A DNA stretch of 64,000 nucleotides from Lichenostomus cassidix (GCA_008360975.2 CM039210.1:9612293-9676292), one strand, 5' to 3'; shown: positions 1 to 12,326, counted from the stretch's first letter. A program made the numbers and translations. Notes: generated from the sequence alone by a model not told the origin.

Positions 1-420
1 ACTTCCCATCAGCATGCGATGTTCAGCCACTTCCCTGGAGGCAGGGCTTCAGCAGGTGTAGTGGTTGCTCAGAAAGGCAAACACTGTAAATAACAAATGT
101 CCCCCCTTCCTCCTCCTTTTCTTAGCTTTTATATCTGACCTGACATCATATGGTATGGAATATCCCTTTGGTCAGTTTGGGTCAGCTGTCCTGGTTGTGT
201 CCTCTCCCAGGATCTTGCCCACCCCCAGCCCCTTGTTGGGTGGAATGTTGAGACACAGCACTGATGCTGTGCCAGCGCTGCTCAGAAGTGGCCAAAATAC
301 TGATGTGTTATCAGCACTTTTCCAGCTACCAATGCAAAGCACAGCACAGTGAGGGCTGCTATGGGGAAATGAACTTCATCTCAGCCAGACAAAATACACC
401 TTCCTAGTCTCTTCCCCATC
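1..420. repeat. LTR fragment, cut by the window edge
   Basis: This is a partial long terminal repeat. The same text, diverged, recurs at 2767-3140, 8225-8580 (opposite strand) and 36787-37342. All copies share the block 'cctgggaagcagggc', a run of C before 'ttcctcctc', and 'tatggaatatccctttgg'. The left end lies outside the window. No coding content is seen. The family name is not assigned. Confidence 0.7.
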
Positions 421-764
421 CCACTGTTGGGGGAGTGAACAAGTTGCTGTGTGATGCTTATCTGCCTACCAGGTTGTAAGGCCCCAAACAACTTGCTCGA
501 CGAGGTTTTTAAAAGGGCTTACTGTTGTTCGTGTACTCTGAGTTAGATGTACGGGAGAAAAATTGACAAGATATTCTCAAGAGGTCAAAACAACAAAAAG
601 ACTTTACTAGCAATTTTAGAGAATTAGAGAACTTTGGCAAAAGGTTTAGTGCAACATCCAATCAACAGAAAACACTTCTCAAAGCATTAACTTGGCCCCT
701 TCAACTTTGCAAACTCTAAGCTCATTCAATTTTAAGTTACTCAAAAATTCTGAGTAGAGGGAAT

Positions 765-795
<31 letters not shown>

Positions 796-1189
796 AAGAA
801 AGAAAGAAAGAAGAAAGAAAGAATATAGAAAGAAAGAAGAAAGAAAGAATATAGAAAAACACACATATAGCTACCAACTCCTGGGTTCCAGCGGTGTTCA
901 GACAGAAATTCCAAGAGGAGGTAGGGTCAAGACATCTGATTGCCTTGTGCTCATCCTTAAATACCCTTGGCCTTCCTGGGCCCTTCCCCCAGGTGGGACT
1001 TCTAATCATTTGGCCACTCAGGAGCTGAGTTGGTAGCCACTGCCAGGCTTGGATACTGGCTCTAGGGGGGTGGGGTGTACAGGGCAGTGCACTGCCTCTC
1101 CAGGGCAAGGCCCAACCTGCTCCTTCCCCCACACACACGCACTCCAAAATGTCTCAAGACATCAGTCTTTCCAGTCTCTCACACAGGGT
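421..1189. repeat. probable degraded LTR-like sequence with a GAAA microsatellite
   Basis: There is no gene here. A purine-rich simple repeat (GAAA/GAGA units, about 764-856) lies in the middle. The flanks have the look of an avian LTR in minus orientation ('gactttactagcaattttag' resembles a reversed polyadenylation region), but I could not place the ends or find a target duplication. The apparent serine/phenylalanine-rich reading frames come from the simple repeat. Confidence 0.4.
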
Positions 1190-2222
1190 CAAACCAAATC
1201 ACTGCATCTGTGTGCCCATGCCTGTCTGTCTCTCTCTGCATCTCTCTGTGTAACTCTCTCTGTCTCTGCATTTGTGTACACATGGATCTCTTTTGCCTTC
1301 TCTATCTCTTTGCATGTGCATATCTCTGTGTCTGTGTGAATCCACCTGTATTTCTTCGCATCTTTGCGACGGCATGTCTCTCTATGTCTCTGTGTGTGCG
1401 TCTGTGTATCTCTGCATCTGTGTGTGCTCATGTCTTTCTTCCTCTGTGTCTATGTGCATGACACTCTTCTTCTGAATCTGTCAACACACATTTGTGTGTC
1501 TGTCTCTCTTTGTCTCACTTTGTGCCTGTGCGTGTGCATGTCTCTGTTCCTCTGTGTGTGTACCTGTCTCTCCCCCTGCTTACATATGAATGCACATCTT
1601 TTCTCTGTATCTGTGCACATGCACATGCATCTGTGTCTTGTGTGCATCTGTGTGTGTGTGCATCTCTCTGGGTCTATGTGTGCATGCCTCTGTCTTACAC
1701 CTGTGCATTTGTATCTGTGCCTCTCAGCCTCTCTGTGCACGTCTCTCCACATATGCTGTGCATGTCTGTCTCTCTTCCCTCTGTGTCTGTGTGTGCATCT
1801 GTGTGTGTGTCCATGCTTCTCTCTGTATCTAGGGGTGCTCTAGTTCATGTATGTTCTTGCCCATCTGCCTCCTTCTCTGCATCTGTGCCCGTGTGCCTAC
1901 CTACGTCTCTCTGCCTCTCTTACTCTGCACATGCATGACTCTGTCTCTCTTTCTGCCCATCTCTTTCTCTGTGTCTGTGTATGCACACAACTCTCAGTGT
2001 GTGTACTGTGCATGTCTCCCTTCCTCTGCATCTGTGTGCAAAAGCATCTCTGCTGCTCTTCCTCTGCAACTCTGCACGTCCCTCTGTCTCTCTACCTGTC
2101 CACCTCTGTGTGCATGTGAGTCTCCTGGTCTCTTCCTTGGCATCTGTATGTGCACGTCTCTTCATGTCTGTGTGTATGCACATCTGTCTGTCTCTCTTCC
2201 TCTGCATTTATGTGCACATTTG
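1190..2222. repeat. degenerate C/T-rich minisatellite, block 1
   Basis: About 1 kb of imperfect repeats is built from words such as 'tctgcatctgtgtgcat', 'ctctctgtgtctgtgtg' and 'catgtctctcttcctctg'. Stops are rare, so long spurious reading frames appear in several frames on both strands. Related blocks occur at 5703-5862, 19386-20113 and 28154-28677. The block runs directly into an LTR at about 2222. Confidence 0.85.
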
Positions 2223-3140
2223 GAAGGTTGACACTGGCTGGCCACCAAATGCCCACCAAGCTGCTCTCACTCCCCTGTCCTCAGAAGGACAGGGGGAGAA
2301 AATAAGATGAAAAATTCATGGGTCTAGATAAAAGCAGTTGAATGAAAGAAATCAAATGCCATGCATGGAAGCAAATAAAAAAAAAATCAATTATTCTACA
2401 CTTCCCATCAGCAGGTGTTTGTTGTTAGAAAGGGGAAACGGACGGCGGCAAAGAGAACATGCAGGCAGTCTCAATGTGAGATATGAGCAAGTTCCATTTA
2501 TTTTACGGCATGAGAGACTTATATACTGTTACAATGTTACTATTTATAGCTACACAGGTTATCATCTATATTGCATTCCATTCTCACACATTTAGAGATT
2601 CTCCTTAGTTACTCCTTATGATTCTCACGAATTTCTCCCACAGCTCTGAGGCAGCTGCGCTTCCCAGGCACTTTTCTCACGACACCTTGTTAGGATTTTT
2701 ACTGAGGCCTTGTTCAGCTTGTTCAACTAACTTACGTTTTGCTGGTACAAACTCTATTTTCCAACAGGTGTTGTCCAGCCACTTCCTGGGAAGTAGGGCC
2801 TCAGTATGCATAGTGGTTGCTTTGGAAGACAAACACCTTAATAACAAATGCCCCCTTCTCCTTTCTATCAGCTTTTATTTCTGAACATGACATCATAGCA
2901 TATGGAATATCCCTTTGGGTCAGGTGTCCCTGCTATGTCCCCTCCCAACATCTTGCCCACCCCCAGCCTTTGAGGGGGTTGGGTTTTAGAGGCACAGCCT
3001 GGATATTTGGTGAATGTTGCTCAGCAGTAGCCAAAACATTGGTATGTTATCAACATCATTCTAGCTCTCAATACAAAGTGCATCACTATGAGGGCTGCTA
3101 TGGGGAAAGTTAACTCCATCCCAGACAAAACCAGTACAAT
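2222..3140. repeat. LTR (same family as 1-420), interrupted by a solo LTR
   Basis: It begins near 'ttgacactggctggccacc', the LTR start also seen at 36792 and 10564, and ends near 3140 in the block shared with 1-420. It is split by the solo LTR at 2420-2766, which duplicated the host hexamer GGTGTT. Confidence 0.7.
2420..2766 (-). mobile_element. solo LTR with 6-bp target duplication
   Basis: This 347-bp element runs from TGTTGTTAG to TTCCAACA. It is flanked by a perfect GGTGTT duplication (2414-2419 and 2767-2772). A homologous copy in the opposite orientation is at 44369-44725, and there TATA and polyadenylation motifs read on the plus strand, so this copy reads on the minus strand. Six bases is the usual duplication length for class II (ERVK-like) elements. 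Confidence 0.85.
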
Positions 3141-3997
3141 CTCCACCGCTTAGTCCATCCCATTTGCATCATAATTATTCCACATAATTAGAAACATTAA
3201 CATATCTTCTGATCATTCCATTGTATCTGTTTCATATTCCTGAAGCTCCCCTCCTGCCAACACTTGCAACTTACATGACATAATTAAACAATCTTTACAT
3301 ACAACATACAAATCTATACATTCTTATAAACTACTATCCTTTCTCCCTTAACAGATAGTTTGATATTATTTTTCCATTCCATAGGCCTCCACCACTTGTG
3401 GAAATGTTCATAAGAACAGCCTATGATTTGGGTCCCATCTATCAAAGTGGTTGCTCAGGACAGGAGAAGAAGCATGATCAATTGTTGGGCACCAACACCA
3501 GCTTGGTTTGGGCCACTGCTTGTCTCGTCAGGTGTGGTGGTTTTGATTGGCCCAGATGCAGAAATCCACCCACAGCTCACTCCAGAGGAGGAGGTGGATG
3601 CCTGGAAAAGGCTGTGAACCAGTGAGAGTCTCATCTAAGAGTTAAAACTGCAAAAGGCCTTGACTGGGAGAGATAAGCCTTGCTCCTGGCATGGAAGCAG
3701 CCTGGCCTCAGCTCAGGAGAGTCTGCACAGCACCTTATGGACAAAAGAACGCATGTTGCGGCAGAATTCGGGCGGGATGTTGCTCATGAGATTGGGCCCA
3801 CGCCAAAGAAGTTCTCAGAGGACTGTCTCTCGTGGGAAGGACCCCTGGCTAAGTAGAGAACCTCTTTTCCTGATTGGACTGACCAGAAGACCCCTCAACC
3901 TGCCCCTGTCTGTGTTGCTAGTTTGGAAAGGGGTAAGGGGGAGGGGGTGAGTGCAGAGATTGCTTCTTAAGAGGGTGGGGGTGAGAGTAGAAACTGT

Positions 3998-4043
<46 letters not shown>

Positions 4044-4384
4044 GTAGAGATAAAGAGTATTTGTAGTAGAAGAATTGTAGTGATGAATAAATTTAAAAAT
4101 CTGCTCTGTGGACTGAAAAGAGACCCCGCACCCTGCCCCCCCCCACCTGGCTTGTGGATTGTAAAGGAGGAAAGGGGGTGAATACTATAGGTTCATAAGA
4201 GGGAGGGGGGAGTGAACAAAATAATGTATGAGAAGTTTATTTTTGCCTTGCATTTATCCTCCAATTCTGTTAGGTAATTAAATCACTTTTTTTTGCAACT
4301 TTAAGCTTGAAGCCTGTTTGCCCTTTTTCGTGCGTCCTCCTGGCAAGGTCTTGTCTCAAACCCATGACATCAGGTTACTTGCAA
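3141..4384. other. unassigned sequence with a (GA)n tract
   Basis: No gene is recognised. The stretch contains a perfect (GA)n microsatellite at about 4000-4038, C-rich runs near 4134-4147, and AT-rich sequence from 3170 to 3360. It may be the decayed interior of a retroelement, since both flanks are retroelements, but no retroviral motif could be read. Confidence 0.3.
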
Positions 4385-5262
4385 AGCTTACTCTTTGTCA
4401 TGATTTCCATGATCTTCCCAGGCACAGAGGTGAGACTCACCGGTCTGTAGTTCCCTGGGTCTTCCTTTCTCCCCTTTTTAAAAATGGGAGCAATGTTTCT
4501 CTTTTTCCAGTCACTGGGGACTTGGCCTGACCATCATGACTTTTCAAATATGATGGAGAGTGGCTTGGTTACAACATCAGGCAGGTCCCTCAGGACCCTA
4601 GGGTGCATCTCATCAGGCCCCATAGATTTGTGGCTATTCAGCTTCATCAAATGGTCTCAAACCTGCTCTTTGCTTACAGTGAGAGGGATTTCCCTTCCCC
4701 CAGTCCTCACTTAGAGGTTCAGGGGCTTAAGAGAAGTGGGAAGCCTGACTGCCAATGAAGACTGAGGCAAAGAATTCATTGAGTACCTCAGCCTTCTCCA
4801 TATCTGTTGTTACCAGTTCTCCTTTCTCGTTTACCTGGGTAGTGCACTCTCTTTGGCCTTTCTTTTCTGACCTATGTATTTATAGGATCCCTTCTTGTTA
4901 TTCTTCACATTCCTTGCCAAGTTCTGTATCATCTGTGCCTTGGCTTTCCTGACGCCATCCCTACACATCCAAACCATATCCCTGTAGTGTCCCAGGACAC
5001 CTGTCCCTGCTTCCACTGGTGTGCATTTCCTTCTTACTCAGTTTGAGGAGCAAATGCTTGCTCAGCCATGCAGGTTTTCTACCTCTCCTGCTTGATTTCT
5101 TACACATGGAGATGGAGAGCTCTTGCACACAGGCTCTCAACCTGTTTGTGGCTGTTTCTCAGAGGCAGCTCTTCAAATCTATCCATTCCTAACATAGATG
5201 GCAGCACCCCCGCCCCTCCTTCCCAGCCTCTCTCTTCTGAAAAGCCTTGTAGCCCTTGACTT
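4385..5262 (-). mobile_element. CR1 LINE fragment (ORF2 reverse transcriptase region)
   Basis: Read on the minus strand, this matches the avian CR1 ORF2 segment. Plus-strand signatures are 'gagactcaccggtctgtagttccc', 'ccatagatttgtggct' and 'gaggcaaagaattcattgagtacctcagcctt'-like text, all of which recur in the CR1 copies at 7150-7530 and 45210-45420. Stops and indels interrupt the frame. It is not functional. Confidence 0.85.
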
Positions 5263-5700
5263 CAGTGTTCCAGTTCTGTTATTTTGTTGATCTCATCCAT
5301 AGGGACATGGTGACATCCATCCTGCCATTTTACTCCCATGAACTGGATCTCCTGTGCAGGTCCCTTGACCTTGCTTCTTTTTATGATGAAATCAGATTTC
5401 AGAATAATCTACATTATGTTTTTTTCTTTCTAAACCACTTCTACTTTGTTGCCCCACACGATCATGTCATGGATGTATTGTACGTGTTCAACGGCATCAT
5501 CCTGTTCCACTGCAGTTTGGATTAGTTCATGACAAATGGTAGGACTGTGTTTCCACCCCTGGGGCAGTCGATTCCAGGTTTATTTGACACCCTTCCATGT
5601 GAAAGCAAACTGTGGTCTGCATTCTTCTTCCAAAGGGATTGAGAAAAATGCATTGACAACGTCAATTGGAACATACCATTTGGCTGCCATTGACTCCAAT
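5263..5700 (-). pseudogene. retroviral reverse transcriptase fragment (ERV pol)
   Basis: The minus-strand translation shows retroviral RT landmarks in order: a VPIDVVNAFFSIPL core, a PQFAFTW block, LPQGWKHSPTI, and the catalytic box as YIHD (about 5455-5490). The first catalytic aspartate of the usual YxDD is therefore replaced by histidine. It continues into IQFMGVKWQDG, a motif typical of ERV pol palm/thumb sequences. Stop codons interrupt it. It is bounded by CR1 on the left and by a minisatellite on the right, so no LTRs or other genes of this element remain. Confidence 0.75.
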
Positions 5701-5702
5701 TC

Positions 5703-5862
5703 ATCTCTCTCTCTCTCCCTCCCCCTCTCTGTACCTGAACCATTTTCTCTCTTCCACTGCATCTGTATGCATGTCTTTCTGTCTCATTTCATGTGTGTGT
5801 GTCCCTCTCTGTCTCTCTTCTTCTGTGTTGTTGCTCATTTCTCTCCCTGCATCTTAGTCGGT
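5703..5862. repeat. C/T-rich minisatellite, block 2
   Basis: About 160 bp starts with a (CT)n run and continues with the same degenerate words as block 1 ('ctgcatctgtatgcatg', 'tctctgtctctcttc'). It abuts the RT fragment on the left and a CR1 3' end on the right. Confidence 0.75.
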
Positions 5863-5867
5863 ATAGA

Positions 5868-8224
5868 CTCATAGAATCATTAAGGTTGGAGAACACCTCT
5901 AAGATCATTGAGTCCAACTCTCAATCCACCACGACCATGTTCACCACTAAACCATGTCCTCAAGTGCCATATCCACACATTTTTTGAACACTTCCAGGGA
6001 TGGTGACTCTACCGCTTCCCTGGGCAGCCTGTTCCAATGATTTACAACCCTTTCTGTGAAGACGTTTTTCATAATATCTAATCTAAACCTCCCCTGGCAC
6101 AACTTGGGGCCATACTCTATCATTCTGTCAATTGTTAACTGGGAAAAGAGACTGACACCCACTTCACTACAACCTCCTTTCAGGTAGTAGTAGAGAGTGA
6201 TATGGTCTCCCCTCAACCTGCTTTTCTCCAGGCTAAACAATCCCAGCTCCCTCAGCCACTCCGCATAGACTCGTGCTCCAGACCCTTCACCGGCTTCACT
6301 GCCCTTCTTTGGTCATGCTCAATGCCTTTCTTGTAGTGAGGGGCAAAAATATGAACACAGTATTCAAGGTATGGCCTCACCAGTGCTGAGTACAGAGGGA
6401 CAATCACTTCCCTCAGCCTGCTAGCCACACTATTGCTGCTACAAGCCAGGATGACATTGGCCTTCTTGGACACCTGGGCACACCGCTGGCTCATGCCCAG
6501 CTGCTGTCAACCAGCACCCCCAGGTCCTTTTCCACCAGGCAGTTTTTCGGCCACTCTTTCCCAAGCCTGTACCGCTGCATGGGGTTGTTGTGACCCAAGT
6601 GCAGGGCACGGCACTTGGCCTTGTTGAACCTCATACAATTGGCCTTGGCCCATCCATCCAGGCTGTCCAGATGCCTCTGCAGAGCCTTCTTACCCTCAAG
6701 CAGATCAGTGCTCTTCCCAACTTGGTGTCATCTGCAAACTTACTGAGGGTGCACCTGATGGCCTCGTCCAGGTGGTGGCTGAAGATATTAAACAGGACCA
6801 GCCCCAATACTGAGCCCTGGGGAACACTGCTTATGACTGGCCGCCAACTGGATGTAACTCCATTCACCACCACTGTGGGCCCAGCCATCCAGCCATTTTT
6901 TTACCCAGCAAAGAGTACACCCCTCCCCACCATTGGAAGCCAGTTTCTCCATGGGAATGCTAAAGTCTAGCTGGATAACACTCACAGCCTTTCCTTCATC
7001 CATTAAGCAGGTCACCCCATCATAGAAGGAGATCAGGTTAGTCAAGAAGGATCTGTCTTTCCTAAACCCATGATGCTTGGGCCTGATCCCCTGGTTGTCC
7101 CGCACCTGTTGCATGATGGCAACTCAAGATGGTCTGCTCCATAACCTTCCCCAGCACTAAGGTCAGGCTGACAGGCCTGTTGTTCCCCAGATTCTCCTTC
7201 TGACTCTTCTTACAGATAGGCATCACATTTGCTAAATTCCAGTCACCTGGGACCTCCCTGGTTGACCAGGACTGCTGGTAAATGATTGAAAGTGGCTCAG
7301 TGAGCACTTCCGCCAGCTCCCTCAGTACCCTTGGGTGGATCCCATCTGGCTCCATGGATTTGTGTGGGTCTAAGCGGCAGAGCAGGTCACTGAACATTCC
7401 CTCCTGGATTACGGGGACTTCATTCTGTTCCCCGTCTCTTTCTTACAACCCAGGGGTGGGTACCTTGAAGACAACTGGTCTTGCTATTTAAGACTGAGGC
7501 GAAGAAGGCATTAAGTACCTCAGCCTTTTCCTCGTCCTTTGTTTCCCCCCACATCCAGTAAAGGATGGAGATTCTCCTTGGCCCTGCTTTTGTTGCTGAT
7601 GTATTTGTAGAAACACTTTTTGTTGTCTTTTACAGCAGTGGCCAGATTAAGTTCAAGTTGTGTTTTGGCCCTTCTAATTTTCGCATTACATCCTCCTGAA
7701 CTGCCTGCTCCTTTCTCCAGAGATGATAAACCCTCTTTTTCTCCTTGAGTTCCAGCCAAAGCTCTCTGTTCTGCCAGGCCTGTCTTCTTCCCCGCCTGCT
7801 TGTCTTTGGGCACATGGGGATGGTCTGCTCCTGTATCTTTAAGATTTCCTTCTTGAAGAATGGCCAGCGTCCCAAGGGACTCTTTCAACCAGTCTTCTAA
7901 ACAGGTCAAAGGGTGCTCTTTGGAAGTCCATCATGGCAGTTCTGATGACCCCCCTCCTTACTTCTCTGAGAATTGAAAACTCTATAATTTCGTGATTGCT
8001 TTGCTCAAGACGGTGTCTGACCATCACATCACCCACCAGTCCTTCTCTGTTCACAAACAATAGGTCCAGTGGGGCACCTCCCCTGGTTGGCTCACTCACC
8101 AGCTGTGTCAGGAAGTTCTCTTCCACACACTCTAGGAACCTCCTGGACTGTTCTCTCTCTGCTGCGTTGCATTTCCAGCAGACATCTGGTAAGTTGAAGT
8201 CCCCCACGAGAACAAAGGCCAGCA
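5868..8224 (-). mobile_element. CR1 LINE, 5'-truncated, with endonuclease and RT remnants
   Basis: The CR1 3' end is at 5868 ('catagaatcattaaggttgg', the reverse complement of the usual CR1 tail). Minus-strand translation to the right gives the ORF2 C-terminus, the RT body (6630-7400) and an endonuclease segment with the DFNLPDVCW motif (about 8150-8240). Many stops and frameshifts show that it is dead. At about 2.36 kb it lacks the 5' half of a full CR1 (about 4.5 kb). It meets an LTR at 8225. Confidence 0.9.
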
Positions 8225-8580
8225 ATTGTAAGACCAAAGAGTTATGCCATACCATATGACATTGTGCTCAGCAATAAAAACTAAGAGAAAGAGCGCGACA
8301 GGGGAAGGCCATTCATTATTAAGGCATTCATCTTCCAAAGCAACTGTTATGTGTACTGAGGCCCTACTTTCCAGGAGGTAGCTGGACATCGCCTGCTGTA
8401 GAGAAATAAAGAATAATTTGCTTGTTTGTTTCCTTTGTTTCCATGCATAGCCTTTGCGTTTCTTTATTAATCTGCCTTTATCTTAGCACACAAGGTTTTC
8501 ATCTGATTTTCTCCTCTGCCTGTCCCACTGAGGTGAGTGATAAACCAGTTTGGTGGGCACCTAGAAGCCTGTCAAGGTTT
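8225..8580. repeat. LTR in reverse orientation to 1-420
   Basis: The reverse complement of this stretch matches the family at 1-420 and 36787-37342, including the 'ccataccatatgacat' block and, near 8525-8580, the LTR start ('aaccagtttggtgggcacct' reversed). The sequence from 8581 to 8727 is unassigned. Confidence 0.65.
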
Positions 8581-8727
8581 ACTCACCACAGCCATTGCTC
8601 ATCTTTCTTCTGCCTCAAGAAAGCTTTTATTTATAATGTGTTGTCAGACTTCATTACTGTTCAGACCACAACCTGTTGGCAACACTTCTCCTAATGCAGC
8701 CCAGGTTAGTATTGGTCTTCTTCAATA

Positions 8728-9125
8728 GGAATGGCTGAGGGAGCTTGGGTTGTTTAGCCTGGAAAAAAGGAGGCTCAGGGGAGACCTTATCACTCTCTAC
8801 AACTCCCTGAAAGGAAGTTGTAGTGCGGTGGGGGTTGGCCTCTTCTCCCAGGCAACTAGCAACAGGACAAGAGGACATAGCCTCAAGCTGTGCCAGGGGA
8901 AGTTTAGGTTGGACATCAGGAGGAATTTCTTCATGGAAAGGTTTGTTAAACATTGGAATGGACTGTCCAGGGAGGTGTGGAGTCATCATCCCCAGAGGTG
9001 TTCAAGAAATGACAGGACATGGCACTTAGTGTCATGGTCTAGCTGACAAGGTGGTGATCAGTCAAAGGTTAGACTGGATGATCTCAGAGGTCTTTTCCAA
9101 CCTAAATGATTTTGCGATTCTGTCA
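8728..9125 (+). mobile_element. CR1 LINE 3' end
   Basis: This is the typical CR1 ORF2 C-terminus and 3' UTR: 'ctggaaaaaaggaggctcag', 'gggagaccttatcactctc', 'tggacatcaggaggaatttc', ending near 'ttttccaacctaaatgattt'. The same block occurs at 60480-60850 and 61400-61670. Confidence 0.9.
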
Positions 9126-9293
9126 TTATTTATAAGGGTGCATTGCTGGCTCATGTTCATACTGGTGTCCACCATGTCTCCCAGGAACTTTTCTGCCACT
9201 TTCAGCTTAGTTGCTTTCCAGCTCATCAGCTCCCAGCAGGTACAGGTGCATGGGGTTATTCATTCCCAGGTGTAGGATTTTGCACTTCCCCTT
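9126..9293 (-). mobile_element. CR1 LINE fragment, head to head with the preceding copy
   Basis: The plus strand shows 'gcattgctggctcatgttc' and 'caggtacaggtgcatggg', the reverse of a CR1 ORF2 segment. It is only about 170 bp long and has no intact frame. Confidence 0.7.
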
Positions 9294-10245
9294 TGACCCG
9301 GTTTAAAAGGACAGGTGTCTGCCAAGGAAGGCAGGAACCTTCCTGGAATGGAAAAAATTACCCCCTCCCTCCAAATTATTATAACTTTGAAATTATGGGG
9401 GTTTCAGGCAAAAATATGGGAAAAAGAATAACACTTCTTTACTAGGAAAAAAATATATATATAAAGACAAACAAACAACAACAACTGCACCAACAACAAA
9501 ACAGAAAACCCAATAACAGCCTTTTTCGTGCCTGTCAAGCACTTTCCGTTTTCGGTGTAGTTACGACCCCAACCGGCAGGCGGCGCTGTAGGCTTGTGCC
9601 GAGGCAGAGAGGGGTGCAGTGACTCCCCGTGGCTTCAGAGGGGCGCTCCAATGCAAGCCCTGACCCCTCCCAAGGGTTAATGGTGGCCCCGGGAAGAGAG
9701 AGAAGGTGGAGGGGGAAGGGGGGTTGCTCGGTTTCCCCATGCCGTCACTGGTCTAGTGCAAATATCCTGGCAATGGCAGCTCCGGTGAGGTTCCAGCCCA
9801 CCAGCAGCAGGGAAGGTGCTCTCTCTCTATTGGGAGACAGAAGGTGGGTATCTCCCTCAGCAAGGGTGGGTGCTGCAGAGAAAGTCCCAGTCCTCCAAAA
9901 ATTCACTGTAAGCAGTGGGCTAACCAATAGGCAGTCAGGAGAAACTTCACAGCAGCGTCAAACCCCCTGGGCAGGAGAAAAGTCCAGCACCAAATGCCAT
10001 CACTGGCTGCCCTCCAAGCCAGGCCAAGAAAGCCTTCCCCCAGCTAAGAGACTGTAGAAACCACACTGCTTCCCCCGTCCCCCCCACACCCATTCCAATG
10101 GAAATTCCAAGACACACAGCCATGACTTTTGTCTCTTAAGTACAAACCATTCATGGTCTCGTGGGCAACAAATAGGAAGACAATTCCCTGAGAGAAAGAA
10201 AAGGGAAAAAAAAAAGAAGAAAAACCTAACCCTCAACAGCCTTGT
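9294..10245. repeat. LTR related to the solo LTR at 20147-21034
   Basis: It shares with 20147-21034 the start block 'ggacaggtgtctgccaag', 'gcaaaaatatgggaaaaag', a 'tctttactag' word followed by A-rich sequence, and a GC-rich second half with 'ctctctctctattgggag'. No clear right end or target duplication was found, so it may be truncated. Confidence 0.6.
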
Positions 10246-10563
10246 TTAGCTAAAGTTTCAGCAACCCAAAAAACAAGAAGGCACATTTCAGCAGAATTTC
10301 ACAAATATACATTACTTGCATTCTTCACAAAACTTATCGTTAGAGGCTCCTAATGAGCAATATTTTTATTTTTCAATGGGTAACTGACATTTAAACCAAC
10401 TGAAGCTAGCGCATCTGGGTTTTTTTAGTAAGTGATTTAGAGACTTGGGATTTGACAATATATTAATGAGACACATAATTTTTAACTTGTCCATAAAAAA
10501 AAAAAAGCTTGGATGAAGTGACTTCCATGGAATTTCTCATAAATTTTGCAGCAGAACAGTGGT
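10246..10563. other. unassigned AT-rich sequence
   Basis: I see no gene, motif or recognised repeat in this stretch. Confidence 0.4.
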
Positions 10564-10655
10564 GGGTTTACCTTGGCTGGATGTCAGGTGCCCACCAAAA
10601 CCACTCTATCACTTCACAACTGGACAGAGGAAATAAAATATAATGAGAGGTCTAT
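10564..10655. repeat. older LTR, left part, split by the gamma-like provirus
   Basis: 'ccttggctggatgtcaggtg' and 'cccaccaaaaccactctatc' mark an LTR start. It stops at the CTAT duplication and resumes at 18830 with 'acgacagggagacatcactc'. The older LTR was therefore opened by the provirus insertion. Confidence 0.75.
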
Positions 10656-11183
10656 TGATGCCTTAAATTGCTAGAAAAAATTTTAGACGCAGACACACAG
10701 TATGGGATAGGGGTTTTACCTTGGTTTAATAGGATCCCAGATGCGCACCGACGAACAAGCAAGCCCCAAAGGCCAGCAAAAGCCACAAAGCCCTGACGAT
10801 ATCCCCCATATACAATTTATGGACAGCCTAGATTAGAATACCTATCTAAAAGTCTCCAATAAGAAGTCTAACAAATGAAGTAATTGCCCCCTTATTAGAA
10901 TTGCCCCCCCCCCAAAAGATTGCTACTTAGTTTACAAAAAACATGTCTCAGTGATGGGGGCCCTGTTCAAGGTTGTGCGTCATGCTTTTGAGATTGTGGG
11001 TTTGTTTCGTCTTCCCAAAGGATTCTGAGCAGGGCAAGGGGTACTAGGGTGACAGACATGTAGGATTAAGATACAGGGAGTAAAAAGTACAGGAATGGGG
11101 AAGGGTAAAAGGTTATATATAAAGGATATATATAAAGAGAGTATAAAAGTAAAATAAAAAATACAAAAACCCATCAGGCATCA
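10656..11183 (-). repeat. 3' LTR of the gamma-like provirus
   Basis: It has perfect terminal inverted repeats (TGATGCC/GGCATCA). A C-run of about nine occurs near 10905. A TATA-like AT-rich segment ('ggttatatataaaggatat') lies at about 11111-11130. It is nearly identical to 18299-18825. Confidence 0.92.
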
Positions 11184-11200
11184 TTTCCCCCCTTTTTGGA
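11184..11200 (-). promoter_or_regulatory. polypurine tract of the gamma-like provirus
   Basis: Directly inside the 3' LTR, the minus strand reads AAAAAGGGGGGAAA and then the LTR. This is the expected plus-strand DNA primer site of a retrovirus. Confidence 0.85.
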
Positions 11201-11249
11201 GACTAACAAGCTTTTACCTTGTTTAGTCTCTAAACTACTCTAAACTACT

Positions 11250-12326
11250 CTATTTACAACATCGGTTTACACAACTAGCTATGGCAAAAATAATAACTAC
11301 AATTACAATGATTATAAATGTTTCTTTCACCCAGGCTCAGTCTGACAACTATGAAGTGAGGGCATGGAAAATTTGGTCAAATTTCAAGGTGTAATTTCTT
11401 GAACCCACTTCGTGTAGAATTTGAGTTCCCTTCCAAATTTCTTTCAAATCCTCTCTGATTCTTCCATCTTGGTTCACAAAGGAACAACAGCTGCTATTGA
11501 TAATATCGCATACCCCTTTATAAGTGCCGAGCAAGAATTTGAGAGCTATCTTGTACTGCGTTATTGCCCTTGACAGGCCATGGACTTCTTGCAAAGCTAT
11601 AATTGCATCAGCAGTATGTTTTTCAATATTTTCAATAACACTCGATATATTCACGATTGCCCTTTCTAATTCAACTATCCCATAAGAGGGAAGGAGGGCT
11701 CTCACTATACTATGGAAAACTGTGGGATGTTCAATGAGGGGATTAAGAGTTCTTTTTCCCCTCCTACGTGGATTTTCAATTTGGTCAAATATTGTTATAT
11801 CTGGAATTACAGCCCCGAGGGCACAGGCCTGGTCTCTATCTACAGGTAGAATTTTCCAGGCCTTATTATCACATATCTAATATACTCCCGTCTCAAAAGG
11901 CAGAGCTAATCTCTATCCCAGCAACTTCATTTTTGTTACAGATTTTGGGTTAAGTATTTCTCTAAAGTTGGTCTTATGACAATATGGTGGAAGAACGGCC
12001 TTTCCTGTAGCATTCATGAGCACGCAGCGAACTGTATAGTTCCCACGTTCCATCAGGCTGCTCAGGGGTATAGGAGGCAGCAAGGTGGTATTGGGCCCGA
12101 TCTGTTGCCACCTTTCTGTATGTTCCTCTTCCATTGCAATACCAATCAATGACTATTTCTCCTTCCCATTTAGAGGTGGTAATTGAGTACAGATCTAGCA
12201 ATTGCTCATATTAAGAGCTTTGGATACATTTTGCATCACAGTATTGTGCAACTCCTGGGCTGAGCCCTGAGTCATGGTTACCAGTTGGAAAAACAGCATA
12301 CATGTAAGGAACAATTTAACCATCAT
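11250..12326 (-). pseudogene. env remnant of the gamma-like provirus
   Basis: The frame opens with a tandem ATG near 12321-12326, overlapping the end of pol as in gammaretroviruses, and starts with a hydrophobic signal-like stretch. The surface part is very short and interrupted. The transmembrane part (11349-11705) is readable: a heptad-like helical region, then an immunosuppressive-domain-like segment and the CX6CC motif (CDIINSSCC), which mark gamma-type Env. A stop at 11349-11351 precedes the hydrophobic anchor region (about 11250-11330). The total length of about 1 kb is well below a usual env (1.5-2 kb), so most of the surface subunit is deleted. Not functional. Confidence 0.8.

Noticed and set aside
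1049..2310. Many overlapping Cys/Ser/Leu-rich or Arg/His/Thr-rich open frames on both strands
   Set aside because: They follow the C/T-rich minisatellite, occur in several frames at once, and have no conserved domain. The same is true at 19386-20141 and 28142-28726.
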